Positions 20,201-25,039 of a stretch of DNA of 64,000 nt are shown piece after piece. This DNA comes from REEB76 sp963774895 (lineage in GTDB: Bacteria > Pseudomonadota > Gammaproteobacteria > Natronospirales > REEB76), in assembly GCA_963774895.1 (NCBI GenBank), contig CAVZGN010000003.1, positions 186,001 to 250,000 of the forward strand. Reading direction: 5' to 3'. The position numbers and the translations under genes are program-made. The stretch's first letter is position 1. Each line of letters starts with the position of its first letter. A model generated the notes under the pieces. The model searched no databases. It was not told the origin of the DNA and worked only from the letters and a program-made list of their open reading frames with translations.

Positions 20201-21284
20201 AGGTGCCGGTAATATCATTGTCAGTGGAGCTGTCGATGGCGCGCACGCACTGACACTCACTGCAGCATCCGGGCAAATTAGTTTGAATGGTATAGTCGGA
20301 GGCAACACGGCATTGACATCCCTCACACTGAACAGTGCCGTTGCTAATATTAAATCCGTAACTACTTTTGGAGACCAGGCTTATAATGCTGGTACTACCA
20401 ACCTTGCCGGTGTGCTCAATAGCAAGAATGGTGCCATCAACTTTAGCGGAGTATTGGGTATCACTACGGATTCGACTATTCAAGCAGATACCATTGGCTT
20501 CAATGGTGGCGCAAGCTCGGTGCGTGGCAACAGTACACTCGTACTGTTACCGGAGACCTATGGTCTAAACGTTAATATCGGAGGCAGCGGCAGTGGTCTG
20601 ATATTGAATAATGCAGCCATGGATGGCTATGATGGCTACCTATACATCGGTACCGGTCCTGGACCAGCAGGAACTCCGTATTACATCACTGAGCCAGTGG
20701 CAGTGTTTGCAGGGAATGTCATAGTCAATGGTAGTCTAACTCTCGGCAGTTCTGGAAAATTGCTTCTAGCCGGTTTGGGCAATTTGGTCTTAAACGGCGG
20801 TACGTTGATGGCAAATACGATAACCCTGATTGCAGGCAGTCAGAACAGTGTCATACAAAATCCTGGTGGTTCACAAACATTGATCAAGGCCAACCGGATA
20901 ATCCTGGTATCTGGTGGCCAAATTGGTGCGTTGGGCCAGGAACTGAATATCGCCACCATCGGTAGCAACCCACAGGTGCAAATAGCCACTGGCGCAATTC
21001 AGATATTTCTCTCGCCACCAACATTGCCATACTTGATAGGCTCACCAGCTGTCATTGCTGACGATATCGCGACGCAACTCGGGTTGTTCTATCAAGCTAA
21101 CAGCGTAGTGACCAGCATCGGCCAGCAGATTGCAGCTCTAGCGGAGAATAGTGGTTTGCTGGAAAGCGGTTTCGTGGATGTCTCACTTTTCCAGAATATT
21201 TCCCTTTATGATATTTATGGCCTGGGTATCTCATTGCCCGTCGATCAGTGTGAACGATTGGACAGTCAGTCATGCAACCAATAA
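5274..21284 (+). CDS. Giant TpsA-type exoprotein / filamentous haemagglutinin-like adhesin (5336 aa)
   Basis: This single uninterrupted frame of 16 kb encodes the partner of the adjacent TpsB. A late signal peptide (about 23-40, ending VSAATVFA) precedes a TPS haemagglutination domain with NPNGIVF at 123-129. Residues about 500-3050 are Asn/Thr/Gly-rich beta-strand repeats of the NNITLNNAGNAFTGAV type, expected to form a long beta helix. Residues about 3070-4450 add at least a dozen GGxGxDxF motifs spaced mostly 60 or 101 residues apart, resembling RTX calcium-binding nonapeptides. The chain ends DQCERLDSQSCNQ. Cys5326 and Cys5334 are the only cysteines I noticed, matching the spacing of the C-terminal disulfide loop that anchors Haemophilus HMW1. 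It is therefore likely a tethered adhesin. Several internal DNA repeats are identical and in frame. No CDI toxin domain or immunity gene follows. Confidence 0.93.
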   Translation: MGSGIHLTEGAVDQPGVRHHYRLAGLLMAYLVVSAATVFAGPTGGKVVAGDGNISDPNPTTTLIHQLSNRMVIDWTSFNLAPNETVQFIQPSISAAALNRILGQDPSEIFGNIIANGQVYLLNPNGIVFSKTAEVNVGGLFATGLNITNDDFMSGNLKFAAPTGQDGGYIINHGVLKAATGGSINLIGSSVFNDGIIIANLGQVNMVGGSAVTVDFNGDGLMQFQINGAVLHKMVDAESGAVVTNAGTIEAHGGTVVMTASVAEQVLMQAVNNSGIIQASAIQSKNGHIYLTGVGENDNEQHIVPRNNPLANSFQNNTATQAQGIQNQAGHIYLTGTGGDVINSGTLEADNSQGDGGTVNLQSNADIFVDGNSIISAQSSKNGKGGTVELLGNRVAVMDDAAVNVSGDFGGGTILVGGDYHGGNGIQQAADTVLAPDAILIANALASGNGGKVILWSTDYTGFYGVISVKGGISSGNGGFVETSSHADLQVTGQVNALSPAGQGGTWLLDPSDINITNAGITAGTFSGSPTSIFTPNNATPDNVNVNSIISAFGAGVTTVIVDTASAAAGAGTISVQTPIAITNNSGAAETLVLSAYNAINFNGSALNTITGSGTDPLNVTLWGNNLNAQTNPALSGTYTAGSNAAATIAVTSAITTNGGNLTIESDNNAITVSAAINTGGGSFSSTGLTFNNTGGVISTSGGNVTLNQTGAVTIGSAIGTGGGSFSSTGTTFNNTGGSINTSNGLLTLNQTGAVTIGDFLGSGTGMMSIVGVGITEGAFGMLVQSAGAGTVILSAGAGVITLNNVGNDLTGAVTLTNSGANAVTLNNGANALTIGNGTSVGNNLTLTSGALSFGSTMVGGALSVTSSGAITQTGALIVVGTTTLAAGAGNNITLNNAANAFTGAVGITSGNNVILVDNIATALAASTVSGTLTVTSNGAITQTGALVVTGASSFNAGANAITLNNGGNNFTGAVTLTNSGANNVTLSNGAHALTIGSGTNVGSDLTLTSGALSFGTTTVGGNLSATTTGAITQTGALTVAGTSAFGTGAFAITLNNAGNNFSGAVTLNNTGANAVILNNGANALTIGNGTSVGGNLTLTSGALSFGTTTVGGALIATANGAITQTGALTVTGATTLAAGAGNNITLLNLGNAFTGAVGITSANNVILINSKATALGLSTVSGTLAVTSNGAITQTAALTVTGTSSFSAGASAITLNNAGNNFTGAVTLTNSGANNVTLNNGANLLTLGTVSVGSGTLTLTSVGITEGAAGTITQAAGAGAVTIAAGAGVINLGNANNFTGAVTLTNSGANNVTLNNGANLLTLGGASSIGTGTLTLTSLGITEAPAGTITQAAGAGAVSINAGAGIIALGNANHFTGAVTLTNSGANNVTLNNGANLLTLGTVSVGSGTLTLTSVGITEGAAGTITQAAGAGAVTIAAGAGVINLGNANNFTGAVTLTNSGANNVTLNNGANLLTLGGASSIGTGTLTLTSLGITEAPAGTITQAAGAGAVSINAGAGIIALGNANHFTGAVTLTNSGANTATLSNGANALTIGSGTNVGSDLTLTSGALSFGTTTVGGNLSATTTGAITQTGALTVAGTSAFGTGAFAITLNNAGNNFGGAVTLNNTGANAVILNNGANALTIGNGTSVGNNLTLTSGALSFGTTTVGGALVATANGAITQTGALTVTGATTLAAGAGNNITLDNAANAFTGAVGITSGNNVVLVNNIATALAASTVSGTLNVQTNGALTQTGVLTVAGAATFQQNSLIAGATQNITLNTQANNFANTVTFTTGAGAGINNLLWRNTSATPGALFLPASITGNLTLTYNNAAITLPGIAIGGALTVTANGAITQSGALTVAGTSTLAAGAANNITLNNAGNAFTGAVGITTGNAVTLVNSIATALAASTVSGALTVTSNGAITQTGALTVTDITTLAAGAANNITLNNAANAFTGAVGITSGNNVTLINNRATVLGASTISGTFNVQTNGALTQTGVLTVAGAATFQQNSLIAGATQNITLNTQANNFANTVTFTTGAGAGINNLLWRNTSATPGALFLPASITGNLTLTYDNAAITLPGIAIGGALTVTSNGAITQTGALTVTGATTLAAGAGNNITLDNAANAFTGAVGITSGNNVVLVNNIATALAASTVSGTLNVQTNGALTQTGVLTVAGAATFQQNSLIAGATQNITLNTQANNFANTVTFTTGAGAGINNLLWRNTSATPGALFLPASITGNLTLTYNNAAITLPGIAIGGALTVTANGAITQSGALTVAGTSTLAAGAANNITLNDPGNDFIGAVGITNGDNVSLTDVNSIILAASNVSGILNINAAGSVTETGAITANTLTGTLTGAASAFILNTFNNNITNLGISSGAGITAPGGFFLTNGNNNVNVNGVITTTNSPITISAGTGAFQMLSATSAFITGSGAITTFSDQIGISSTVAAGAFQTTGAVTLQPFSAGTTMSLAGGGGTFNLILSEIAEAVAGITGAGSITIGTAGVSTGLMTIAGPVNFGSITASIYAGSITDGGNIRVITAKNLNLTANNAGGAIGAAGGNNPIDVSVTNLTVNTNNGNAFITSTGGFNLGIGATASNVGSGQLNLNVTTGGTITQTTSITANTLTATLVGAGSALNLNGVVNNITNLGTAATGITAPGGFALTDGNTPLNVINAVSTAGGTGISITAGSITESGGGLINTTGILTTGTLTGQTLNGANTIGTFNATNTTGGNIALTNTANPLIITGVANAGGGSVTINNTGALSITGAITAGGGGAVNLTASGAAGAITESGGGLINTNGLTTLTGNAGNDITLGGANDFGSVTVASGRNVVLNDINALQFSGASVVSGTLSVTAIGITEAVGGSLSVTSSSTLNAGAGVITLGNANAFTGAVTLINSGNNNVTLNNGANLLTLGGASSVGTGTLTLTSSGITEGGAGTITQAVGAGAVTINAGAGVIALGNANNFTGTVSLSNSGAFAATLSNIGDLTLGTVNVGGALIASSTTGSLTLNGAITAIGGNSTFNAATNMAVNAGINASGNNVALNIGTSGAGGNLTFGSINIAANTLLIAGGNGNDTFNLNGLTTTAVSFTVNGGSGNNTLIGNNSGDAFNITSPDAGNITGLVTSFTNIQNLIGGTGNDTFTLASGVLTFNGSINGGGGVNTLVATDGSNTWAITGMNAGTLNATTVFSGISNLTGGTGDDDFVFSDGQGVTGTVDGGAGGNNTLDFSAYSTAVGITLNGSNAFGYSGTTSGSPNPTGGFADITQIDEPALSNILTLANGIATTVTINSSAAVNLFNLTVNVSGAPNLVFTNIGTVNGGTGVINTLISGEGTNNIWTLTSANGGTYNDGQLLIFTNFADLVGGSGNDSFVLAGGSVTNINGGAGNNTLTGDNSGDTFDITGANAGTVTGLVTGFTHIQNLVGGSGDDSFVLAGGSVTNINGGAGNNTLTGDNSGDTFDITGANAGAVTGLVTSFTHIQNLVGGSGNDTFTLASGVVSFNGSITGGGGIDTLAATDGSNAWQITGANAGTLNTTTVFSGITNLMGGSGTDTLTGVAGGSNWNITGANAVSVSGMNGTSMEALVGGAGNDTFTLASGVVSFNGSITGGGGIDTLAATDGSNAWQITGANAGTLNTTTVFSGITNLMGGSGTDTLTGVAGGSNWNITGANAVSVSGMNGTSMEALVGGAGNDTFTLASGVVSFNGSITGGGGIDTLAATDGSNAWQITGANAGTLNATTVFSGISNLTGGSGNDTFTLSGTGNISGLIIGGGGIDTLVGNNLVNSWLLTGANAGSLTDTHGSNAFSGIANLIGGSSNDTFTLASGVLTFNGSINGGGGVNTLVATDGSNTWAITGMNAGTLNATTVFSGISNLTGGTGDDDFVFSDGQGVTGTVDGGAGGNNTLDFSAYSTAVGITLNGSNAFGYSGTTSGSPNPTGGFADITQIDEPALSNILTLANGIATTVTINSSAAVNLFNLTVNVSGAPNLVFTNIGTVNGGTGVINTLISGEGTNNIWTLTSANGGTYNDGQLLIFTNFADLVGGSGNDSFVLAGGSVTNINGGAGNNTLTGDNSGDTFDITGANAGTVTGLVTGFTHIQNLVGGSGDDSFVLAGGSVTNINGGAGNNTLTGDNSGDTFDITGANAGAVTGLVTSFTHIQNLTGGSGNDNFVFFAGGSVGGNLIGGGGTNTLDYSNLATPVNVVLASVSGGVGAGTGSLIGGNFTGISILKGSASGADVLTGPNQANVWQITGANAGTVDGFQFSSIENLTGGNSTDQFILNGGSLSGNVNGGSGNAAGNSLQGNNGTNLWNITGVNQGTVTGIGGSFTNIGNLIGGNGVDTFVFSNGASLSGSLDGGGTISGNDTIDWSAYITARNVTITGAGAIDGMQGTESSIAGGFNNITDIIGASGVAGLFNRITGPNIANTWNVSSSNGGNLDSALNFSNFQILTGGNAADTFNLSAGVSGSINGGGGNDIVNVISSFIAPAATLTINNVETINDNAAATITAITLAISGATSIGSASKPLLTDISALQISGSNGNAFIDTLGNVDLQGIDVGAGVFTLVSGGSVTDATGQNVTAAGVTINAISGIGTSSAPINTGTGSLSAAVSGVGGIYASNTGAITLGNITTTNGSIDITSSGDLTTAGIVSANGSGDVTLNADGILNLDSTISSAAGTLSLTGDAGVTGNSNGSLSGTVVNIAAASGNILFVGVTSGAAGGTTLLASGNVTLQGFTTTKGALTILNGGTFAVTAPVLLSGALNQTGAGPVSLSSSITSNGGNVQFASPVTVNGIAAITTNGGNILFNDNITGTGTSSSLTLNSGAGNIGLQAVSDLGTLGLQTSGTLSLGGDISTNDFLAGGVTGGVVIAGSSIHIDTANSDVDFSHATGINGVTAGGQALTINTGTGNVNLSQVGQTTTLASLTISGGTITLADVTTTKVQSYTGNVQLHGNLSSTVGGGIQFNGNLLLLSNAVISAGGAGNIIVSGAVDGAHALTLTAASGQISLNGIVGGNTALTSLTLNSAVANIKSVTTFGDQAYNAGTTNLAGVLNSKNGAINFSGVLGITTDSTIQADTIGFNGGASSVRGNSTLVLLPETYGLNVNIGGSGSGLILNNAAMDGYDGYLYIGTGPGPAGTPYYITEPVAVFAGNVIVNGSLTLGSSGKLLLAGLGNLVLNGGTLMANTITLIAGSQNSVIQNPGGSQTLIKANRIILVSGGQIGALGQELNIATIGSNPQVQIATGAIQIFLSPPTLPYLIGSPAVIADDIATQLGLFYQANSVVTSIGQQIAALAENSGLLESGFVDVSLFQNISLYDIYGLGISLPVDQCERLDSQSCNQ
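8941..9858 (+). repeat. Tandem 459-bp repeat, two copies
   Basis: Bases 8941-9399 and 9400-9858 read as identical 459-base units (153 codons) in tandem, and a third copy begins at 9859 but diverges at about 9898. Each unit contains two related beta-strand modules, one starting TLGTVSVGSGT and one LGGASSIGTGT. Because 459 is a multiple of three the frame is preserved. Identity at synonymous positions implies recent duplication or gene conversion. Confidence 0.93.
10305..10909 (+). repeat. 605-bp direct repeat, copy 1
   Basis: This block recurs at 11553-12157 (offset 1248 bases, 416 codons) with no difference seen. A shorter core starting at 10502 also occurs at 11231 and 11750, giving three copies in all. 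The core encodes a module containing GINNLLWRNTSATPGALFLP. All offsets (729, 519, 1248) are multiples of three. Confidence 0.88.
11553..12157 (+). repeat. 605-bp direct repeat, copy 2
   Basis: This is the second copy of the block at 10305-10909. The match ends abruptly at 12157, after which the sequence becomes unique. The middle copy of the shared core, from 11231, differs at a few bases (for example GAC for AAC near 11493). Confidence 0.88.
14694..15722 (+). repeat. 1029-bp direct repeat, copy 1
   Basis: Bases 14694-15722 recur at 16722-17750 (offset 2028 bases, 676 codons), and I found no mismatch reading line by line. The unit encodes GGTGDDDFVFSDGQG, a Ser/Thr-rich module and two GGSGxDSFVLAGG modules. 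The edges are sharp, with flanking bases differing immediately on both sides. Confidence 0.92.
15738..16481 (+). repeat. Tandem 303-bp repeat, about 2.5 copies
   Basis: Units start at 15738, 16041 and 16344, a period of 303 bases or 101 codons; the third matches only to about 16481. Copies 1 and 2 differ by single bases (for example CACCGG against CACAGG). Each unit encodes one GG-x-G-N-D-T-F-T-L motif followed by paired NITGAN/QITGAN modules. The array lies between the two 1029-bp repeats. Confidence 0.88.
16722..17750 (+). repeat. 1029-bp direct repeat, copy 2
   Basis: This is the second copy of 14694-15722. After 17750 the two copies part: copy 1 continues into the 303-bp array, copy 2 into unique sequence encoding GGSGNDNFVFFAGGS. 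Confidence 0.92.
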
Positions 21285-21371
21285 CATTAATATATGCAGA
21301 TCTTACCGCCATGAAGTATGGAATCATGCGATTGTAGAATTGGTTAACAATCGAGCTGGACACAAATATAG

Positions 21372-22277
21372 ATGTCAGCAATAAATCATCTTGTGGCAAA
21401 ATTGCGTCGCCGTTCGCTTAAGATCAGGATCGGTGGAATCAACGAGACTTTTGCCTCCCCGGATGAATTTGTGCAGTTCTTGAGCGCCCGCCTGACGGTT
21501 CCAGGTGAGACCATGGAGCGCTTTATGCATTTAGACGAGCGCGCGCTGCAGCGTGAATCCAGAAAGATGCTGCATGCCTATCAGAATGTCATGGATATCA
21601 TGGCAAACGCCAAGCAAAGTGGTGAAACCTTGAACAATCTGTGGCGGCGCTTGGACATCAGCAAGGTCCCAGACGACCATGATTGGCCTTCAATTCTGTT
21701 TGCTCTGGGCAATACAGTAAACATTGTCGAAAACTATCTGCACGAGGCCCTGGCAAATTACATGCGTTTTCTGGATGCGCGCCGTCAGGCAGTAGAAAGT
21801 TTCCGTGACCACACAGACAGGTCTGGCGGTGGTGAATCATCTATGACTTCCATGCCCATGAAATCCGCCGTGTCCGGAGCCTCGTCATCATCACCAGATG
21901 CGGCGCTAGACATGTATTCTCGCTTGCCACATTGTCATTCCATCGAAGTGGATATGGACGAGAAAACGGATATCACGGTATTTCTGGGTTCTAACCGTTA
22001 TCGCCTGACTAAACATGGTGAAATATTGACGCTCAAGGAGAGTGGTGCTGTACAAACTTACATGTTAAAACATGGCCGCAACACTGTCGGCCGTTCGTCT
22101 CAATGTGATATTCAGCTGAACAGCCGCCAAAGCGATATATCAAGGCAACATATGGTTGTTGAGATAAATACTGAAAGGCGGGTCAGCTTGATGGATGTAT
22201 CTTCGCGCGGTACTTACGTACGTCCTGAATTGATCGGCGAAAATCGCAATGATACTGGTACTGGGCAACAAGTTTAA
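21372..22277 (+). CDS. FHA-domain protein (putative phospho-threonine reader)
   Basis: This 301-residue cytoplasmic protein has a C-terminal forkhead-associated domain at about 225-290 with the binding-site pattern GRSSQCDIQL (240-249), SDISRQH (254-260) and SSRGTYV (277-283). FHA domains bind phospho-threonine peptides. The N-terminal 140 residues are helical and unrecognised; a Ser/Gly-rich linker (150-175) joins the two. It lies 87 bases after the exoprotein gene in the same direction. With the Ser/Thr kinase and PP2C phosphatase on the far side of the secretion pair, it completes a writer-eraser-reader set. The ATG at 21372 is supported by frame; the Shine-Dalgarno sequence is weak. The family call is firm; the physiological role is inferred from context. 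Confidence 0.9.
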   Translation: MSAINHLVAKLRRRSLKIRIGGINETFASPDEFVQFLSARLTVPGETMERFMHLDERALQRESRKMLHAYQNVMDIMANAKQSGETLNNLWRRLDISKVPDDHDWPSILFALGNTVNIVENYLHEALANYMRFLDARRQAVESFRDHTDRSGGGESSMTSMPMKSAVSGASSSSPDAALDMYSRLPHCHSIEVDMDEKTDITVFLGSNRYRLTKHGEILTLKESGAVQTYMLKHGRNTVGRSSQCDIQLNSRQSDISRQHMVVEINTERRVSLMDVSSRGTYVRPELIGENRNDTGTGQQV

Positions 22278-22318
22278 TTACGATGCTTGTCGACAAACGC
22301 ACTCTTCGTAAAGTTCTT

Positions 22319-24061
22319 TCACTCGAGGAGTGCAGCAGTCACACGTTGCAGTTCATTTTGCAATATCACAGGTAATCGCTTTCCAAATCCCTGGAAATAT
22401 TTATCAAGCACGAGCATTTCATTGCGCCATTTGTAGGTTTCCACATTTAAAAGCGCATGCATAGTATCTAGATTAAGATTCAAACCGTCCGTATCGATAG
22501 CATTCAAGGTGGGAAGATAACCGATCGCAGTCTCTGTAGCCTCAGCTTTGCCGTCGCATCGATCCAGAATCCAGCGCAGTACTCGCAGGTTTTCCCCAAA
22601 GCCAGGCCACAGAAATTTGCCATCCTTATCCAGTCGAAACCAGTTAACATGGAAAACTGCTGGCAGCCGTGTTGATTTATTAGAAAATGACAACCAGTGA
22701 TTCCAATAGTCAGCAAAGTTGTAGCCACAGAATGGTTTCATGGCCATTGGATCACGGCGCACCACACCCACTTGTCCCGTGGCAGCGGCTGTAGTTTCTG
22801 ATGCAGTGCCTGCACCCATGAACACCCCATGCGTCCAATCACGAGCTTGATAAACCAATGGAACCATGTCTGCTCGGCGACCGCCGAAGATAATCGCGGA
22901 TATTGGTACGCCTTCTGGATCTTCCGCTCTTGGGGAATAACTGGGGTTCTGCTTGGCTGAGACCGTGAAACGTGAGTTGGGATGAGCTGCAGTACCTTGT
23001 TTACTGTCATATCGTCGGCCTTGCCAATCAATCACTGGAGTACCTTCCTTGAGTCCCTCCCACCAGGGCTGGTTATCCGCTGTAAGCGCTACGTTGGTGT
23101 AGATCGTGTCATGGCTGATCATTTCATAAGCATTCTTATTGGTCATTGGATTGGTGCCAGGCAGAACGCCGAAATATCCTGTCTCAGGATTGATGGCCCA
23201 CAATCTGCCATCTTTGCCAAGGTGCATCCAGCAGATGTCATCACCTACGGTCCATACTTTCCAGCCTTTATGTGATAGGGGTGGAATCAACATAGCCAAG
23301 TTAGTTTTTCCGCATGCTGACGGGAATGCCGCCGCCACATAGTGCACTTCGCCTCGAGGATTCTCGATACCGACTATCAGCATGTGTTCTGCCAGCCAGC
23401 CTTCATGCCTTGCCTGCCAACTGGCTATGCGCAATGCATGACATTTCTTTCCAAGTAGAGCATTCCCTCCATAACCGGAACCGAAACTCTTGATAATGAG
23501 TTCCTCGGGGAAATGCATTATGAAACGGCGTTCGGGATTTAAATCCCCGACAGAATGCAGACCTTTGACAAATCCGCCATCCCTTTCGATGCGTTTGAGT
23601 GCTCGTGTACCTACATGGGTCATGATGAGCATATTGACAGCCACGTAGGGACTGTCAGTTATTTCCACACCACACCGGGATAAAGGCGAATCCAGGGGGC
23701 CCATACAGTAGGGGATTACATACATCGTCCGTCCGCGCATGCAGTTCTCAAATAAACTGTCAATCTTGGCATGTGCTTCAGACGGATCCATCCAATTGTT
23801 GTTGGGCCCCGCATCATCCTGATTACAGCTGCAGATGTATGTCAGATGCTCAACGCGCGCCACATCCCGTGGGTCTGAGCGGTGCAGATAGCATCGAGGA
23901 TGCGTAACCTGATTGAGTTCTTTGAGCATGCCACTTTGCTGCATCTGTTGTATTAGCTGCCGGTATTCGCCAGGCGTACCATCACACCAATGCACCTGAT
24001 CAGCTTGTGTATGACGTTTGACCCGGGTTACCCAGTCAGCGAGCACTTTATTGCTGGTCAT
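22319..24061 (-). CDS. pckG: Phosphoenolpyruvate carboxykinase (GTP)
   Basis: This 580-residue enzyme converts oxaloacetate and GTP to phosphoenolpyruvate, GDP and CO2, the committed step into gluconeogenesis. The GTP-dependent family is clear from FPSACGKTNLAML (the P-loop with its reactive Cys), the early RSDPRDVARVEHLTYICS segment, EELIIKSFGSGYGGNALLGKKC, and the late FLWPGFGENLRVLRWILDRC. Length is close to the family norm of about 600. It is monocistronic, convergent with the FHA gene (41-base gap) and divergent from the GT51-like gene. The ATG at 24061 is preceded by GGGG at suitable distance. Many gammaproteobacteria instead carry the unrelated ATP-type enzyme. Confidence 0.97.
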   Translation of the reverse strand: MTSNKVLADWVTRVKRHTQADQVHWCDGTPGEYRQLIQQMQQSGMLKELNQVTHPRCYLHRSDPRDVARVEHLTYICSCNQDDAGPNNNWMDPSEAHAKIDSLFENCMRGRTMYVIPYCMGPLDSPLSRCGVEITDSPYVAVNMLIMTHVGTRALKRIERDGGFVKGLHSVGDLNPERRFIMHFPEELIIKSFGSGYGGNALLGKKCHALRIASWQARHEGWLAEHMLIVGIENPRGEVHYVAAAFPSACGKTNLAMLIPPLSHKGWKVWTVGDDICWMHLGKDGRLWAINPETGYFGVLPGTNPMTNKNAYEMISHDTIYTNVALTADNQPWWEGLKEGTPVIDWQGRRYDSKQGTAAHPNSRFTVSAKQNPSYSPRAEDPEGVPISAIIFGGRRADMVPLVYQARDWTHGVFMGAGTASETTAAATGQVGVVRRDPMAMKPFCGYNFADYWNHWLSFSNKSTRLPAVFHVNWFRLDKDGKFLWPGFGENLRVLRWILDRCDGKAEATETAIGYLPTLNAIDTDGLNLNLDTMHALLNVETYKWRNEMLVLDKYFQGFGKRLPVILQNELQRVTAALLE

Positions 24062-24266
24062 TGTCGCCCCGTAATCTTGATTATGAGATGAAATTAAGAG
24101 ATGGCTGGATATGACCCGGCTGGTATCGCCTATGGACCATTATAATCCTCGAACCGGATTGGGCTCCAGGTCCGGAGAATGTGAGCCAGGCACACAAATT
24201 CCCAATGCGAATGCTAGAATGTCACCTGATAATATTAACTATAGCTACTTAGTATAAGGGTTGATG

Positions 24267-25013
24267 ATGAGTGAACACACGATCAGAGAGATTCTGAAGC
24301 GTCGCAGCGACGATACCCAGCGCATTATCAGACAGCGGCGGGAACGGGCTACAAAGAGTGCGCATAGATCAGGCCGGTCATATTTTGGGTGGTCAATATT
24401 TCTATTGATTATTCTAGCTTTGATTATCACTGTAGCCTATGTCGGCTGGCTGACTCATGAAGTAGATGATAGTTTTCTGACTGACCGTGCTGCGAATGCG
24501 GCTGGTATAAATGGCGTGAGTTTAAGCTTGCAATCTACAACGCAATTTCTTCCCAATACCCTGCTAGCGGCAACTGACCCGAATTTTTACAATAATAATA
24601 ATCTGACAATCAGTCCTCTGACCAATCAATTAGTTCGTGTATATTTCCCTGACGATTCCAGCTTTGCTGTTATGGTGAAGGCGTTGGCAATGCAATTCGG
24701 TTACAGCCGTACGGACATCCTGGAAACGTATATAAATGACGTCAGCTTTGGTAAGAATGCCAACCGGCCTATTCGGGGATTTGCCTCTGCCAGCCAGATA
24801 TATTTTAAGAAGCCATTTGCACTACTGCAACCACAGGACATGGCACTGTTGGTTGCATTGGCGAGTGAATCGGAACGCATTGATCCGCGTACAAATCCAG
24901 TCAGGGCGCTAGAAATGCGTAATGCTGTATTACAAATGGATGCTCAACAAGAGGTGTTAAGTCAAACGCAAGTTGATGCCTTTAAGAAAACACCATTGGA
25001 TGTCTTGCCCTGA
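24267..25013 (+). CDS. Membrane-anchored GT51-like protein lacking catalytic residues
   Basis: This 248-residue protein has a basic cytoplasmic N-terminus, one membrane segment (about 42-62) and a periplasmic domain resembling the peptidoglycan glycosyltransferase (GT51) module of class A PBPs and MtgA. The later motifs are retained: ILETYINDVSFG near 151 matches the ILE-YLN--YFG motif, and IRGFASASQIYFKKP near 169 matches RG--AA--YFGK. The active-site motifs are not: the EDxxFxxHxG signature reads TDPNFYNNNN, with Thr103 at the catalytic Glu position, and G-STI-QQ is degraded to ISPLTNQL. It is probably a pseudoenzyme or regulator of wall synthesis. ATG 24267 is chosen because AAGGG ends six bases upstream; an ATG at 24264 and a TTG at 24261 lie in the same frame. 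Confidence 0.72.
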   Translation: MSEHTIREILKRRSDDTQRIIRQRRERATKSAHRSGRSYFGWSIFLLIILALIITVAYVGWLTHEVDDSFLTDRAANAAGINGVSLSLQSTTQFLPNTLLAATDPNFYNNNNLTISPLTNQLVRVYFPDDSSFAVMVKALAMQFGYSRTDILETYINDVSFGKNANRPIRGFASASQIYFKKPFALLQPQDMALLVALASESERIDPRTNPVRALEMRNAVLQMDAQQEVLSQTQVDAFKKTPLDVLP

Positions 25014-25039
25014 CAGATCTCGAAGTACAAAGAAACTCA

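Noticed and set aside
7397..20483. Many long minus-strand open frames inside the giant exoprotein gene, some over 300 codons
   Set aside because: They are Ala/Pro/Val-rich mirror images of the Asn/Thr/Gly codon repeats, recur identically wherever the DNA repeats do, and lack domains or ribosome-binding sites.
20700..21371. Contact-dependent inhibition toxin (CdiA-CT) and immunity gene at the exoprotein end
   Set aside because: No VENN-type boundary, no toxin-like domain and no small immunity frame follow; the C-terminus is instead an HMW1-like Cys loop.
22299..22333. GCACTC/GAGTGC inverted repeat at the convergent end of the FHA and pckG genes as a bidirectional terminator
   Set aside because: The stem is short, the loop long, part lies within pckG, and no U-tract follows on either strand.
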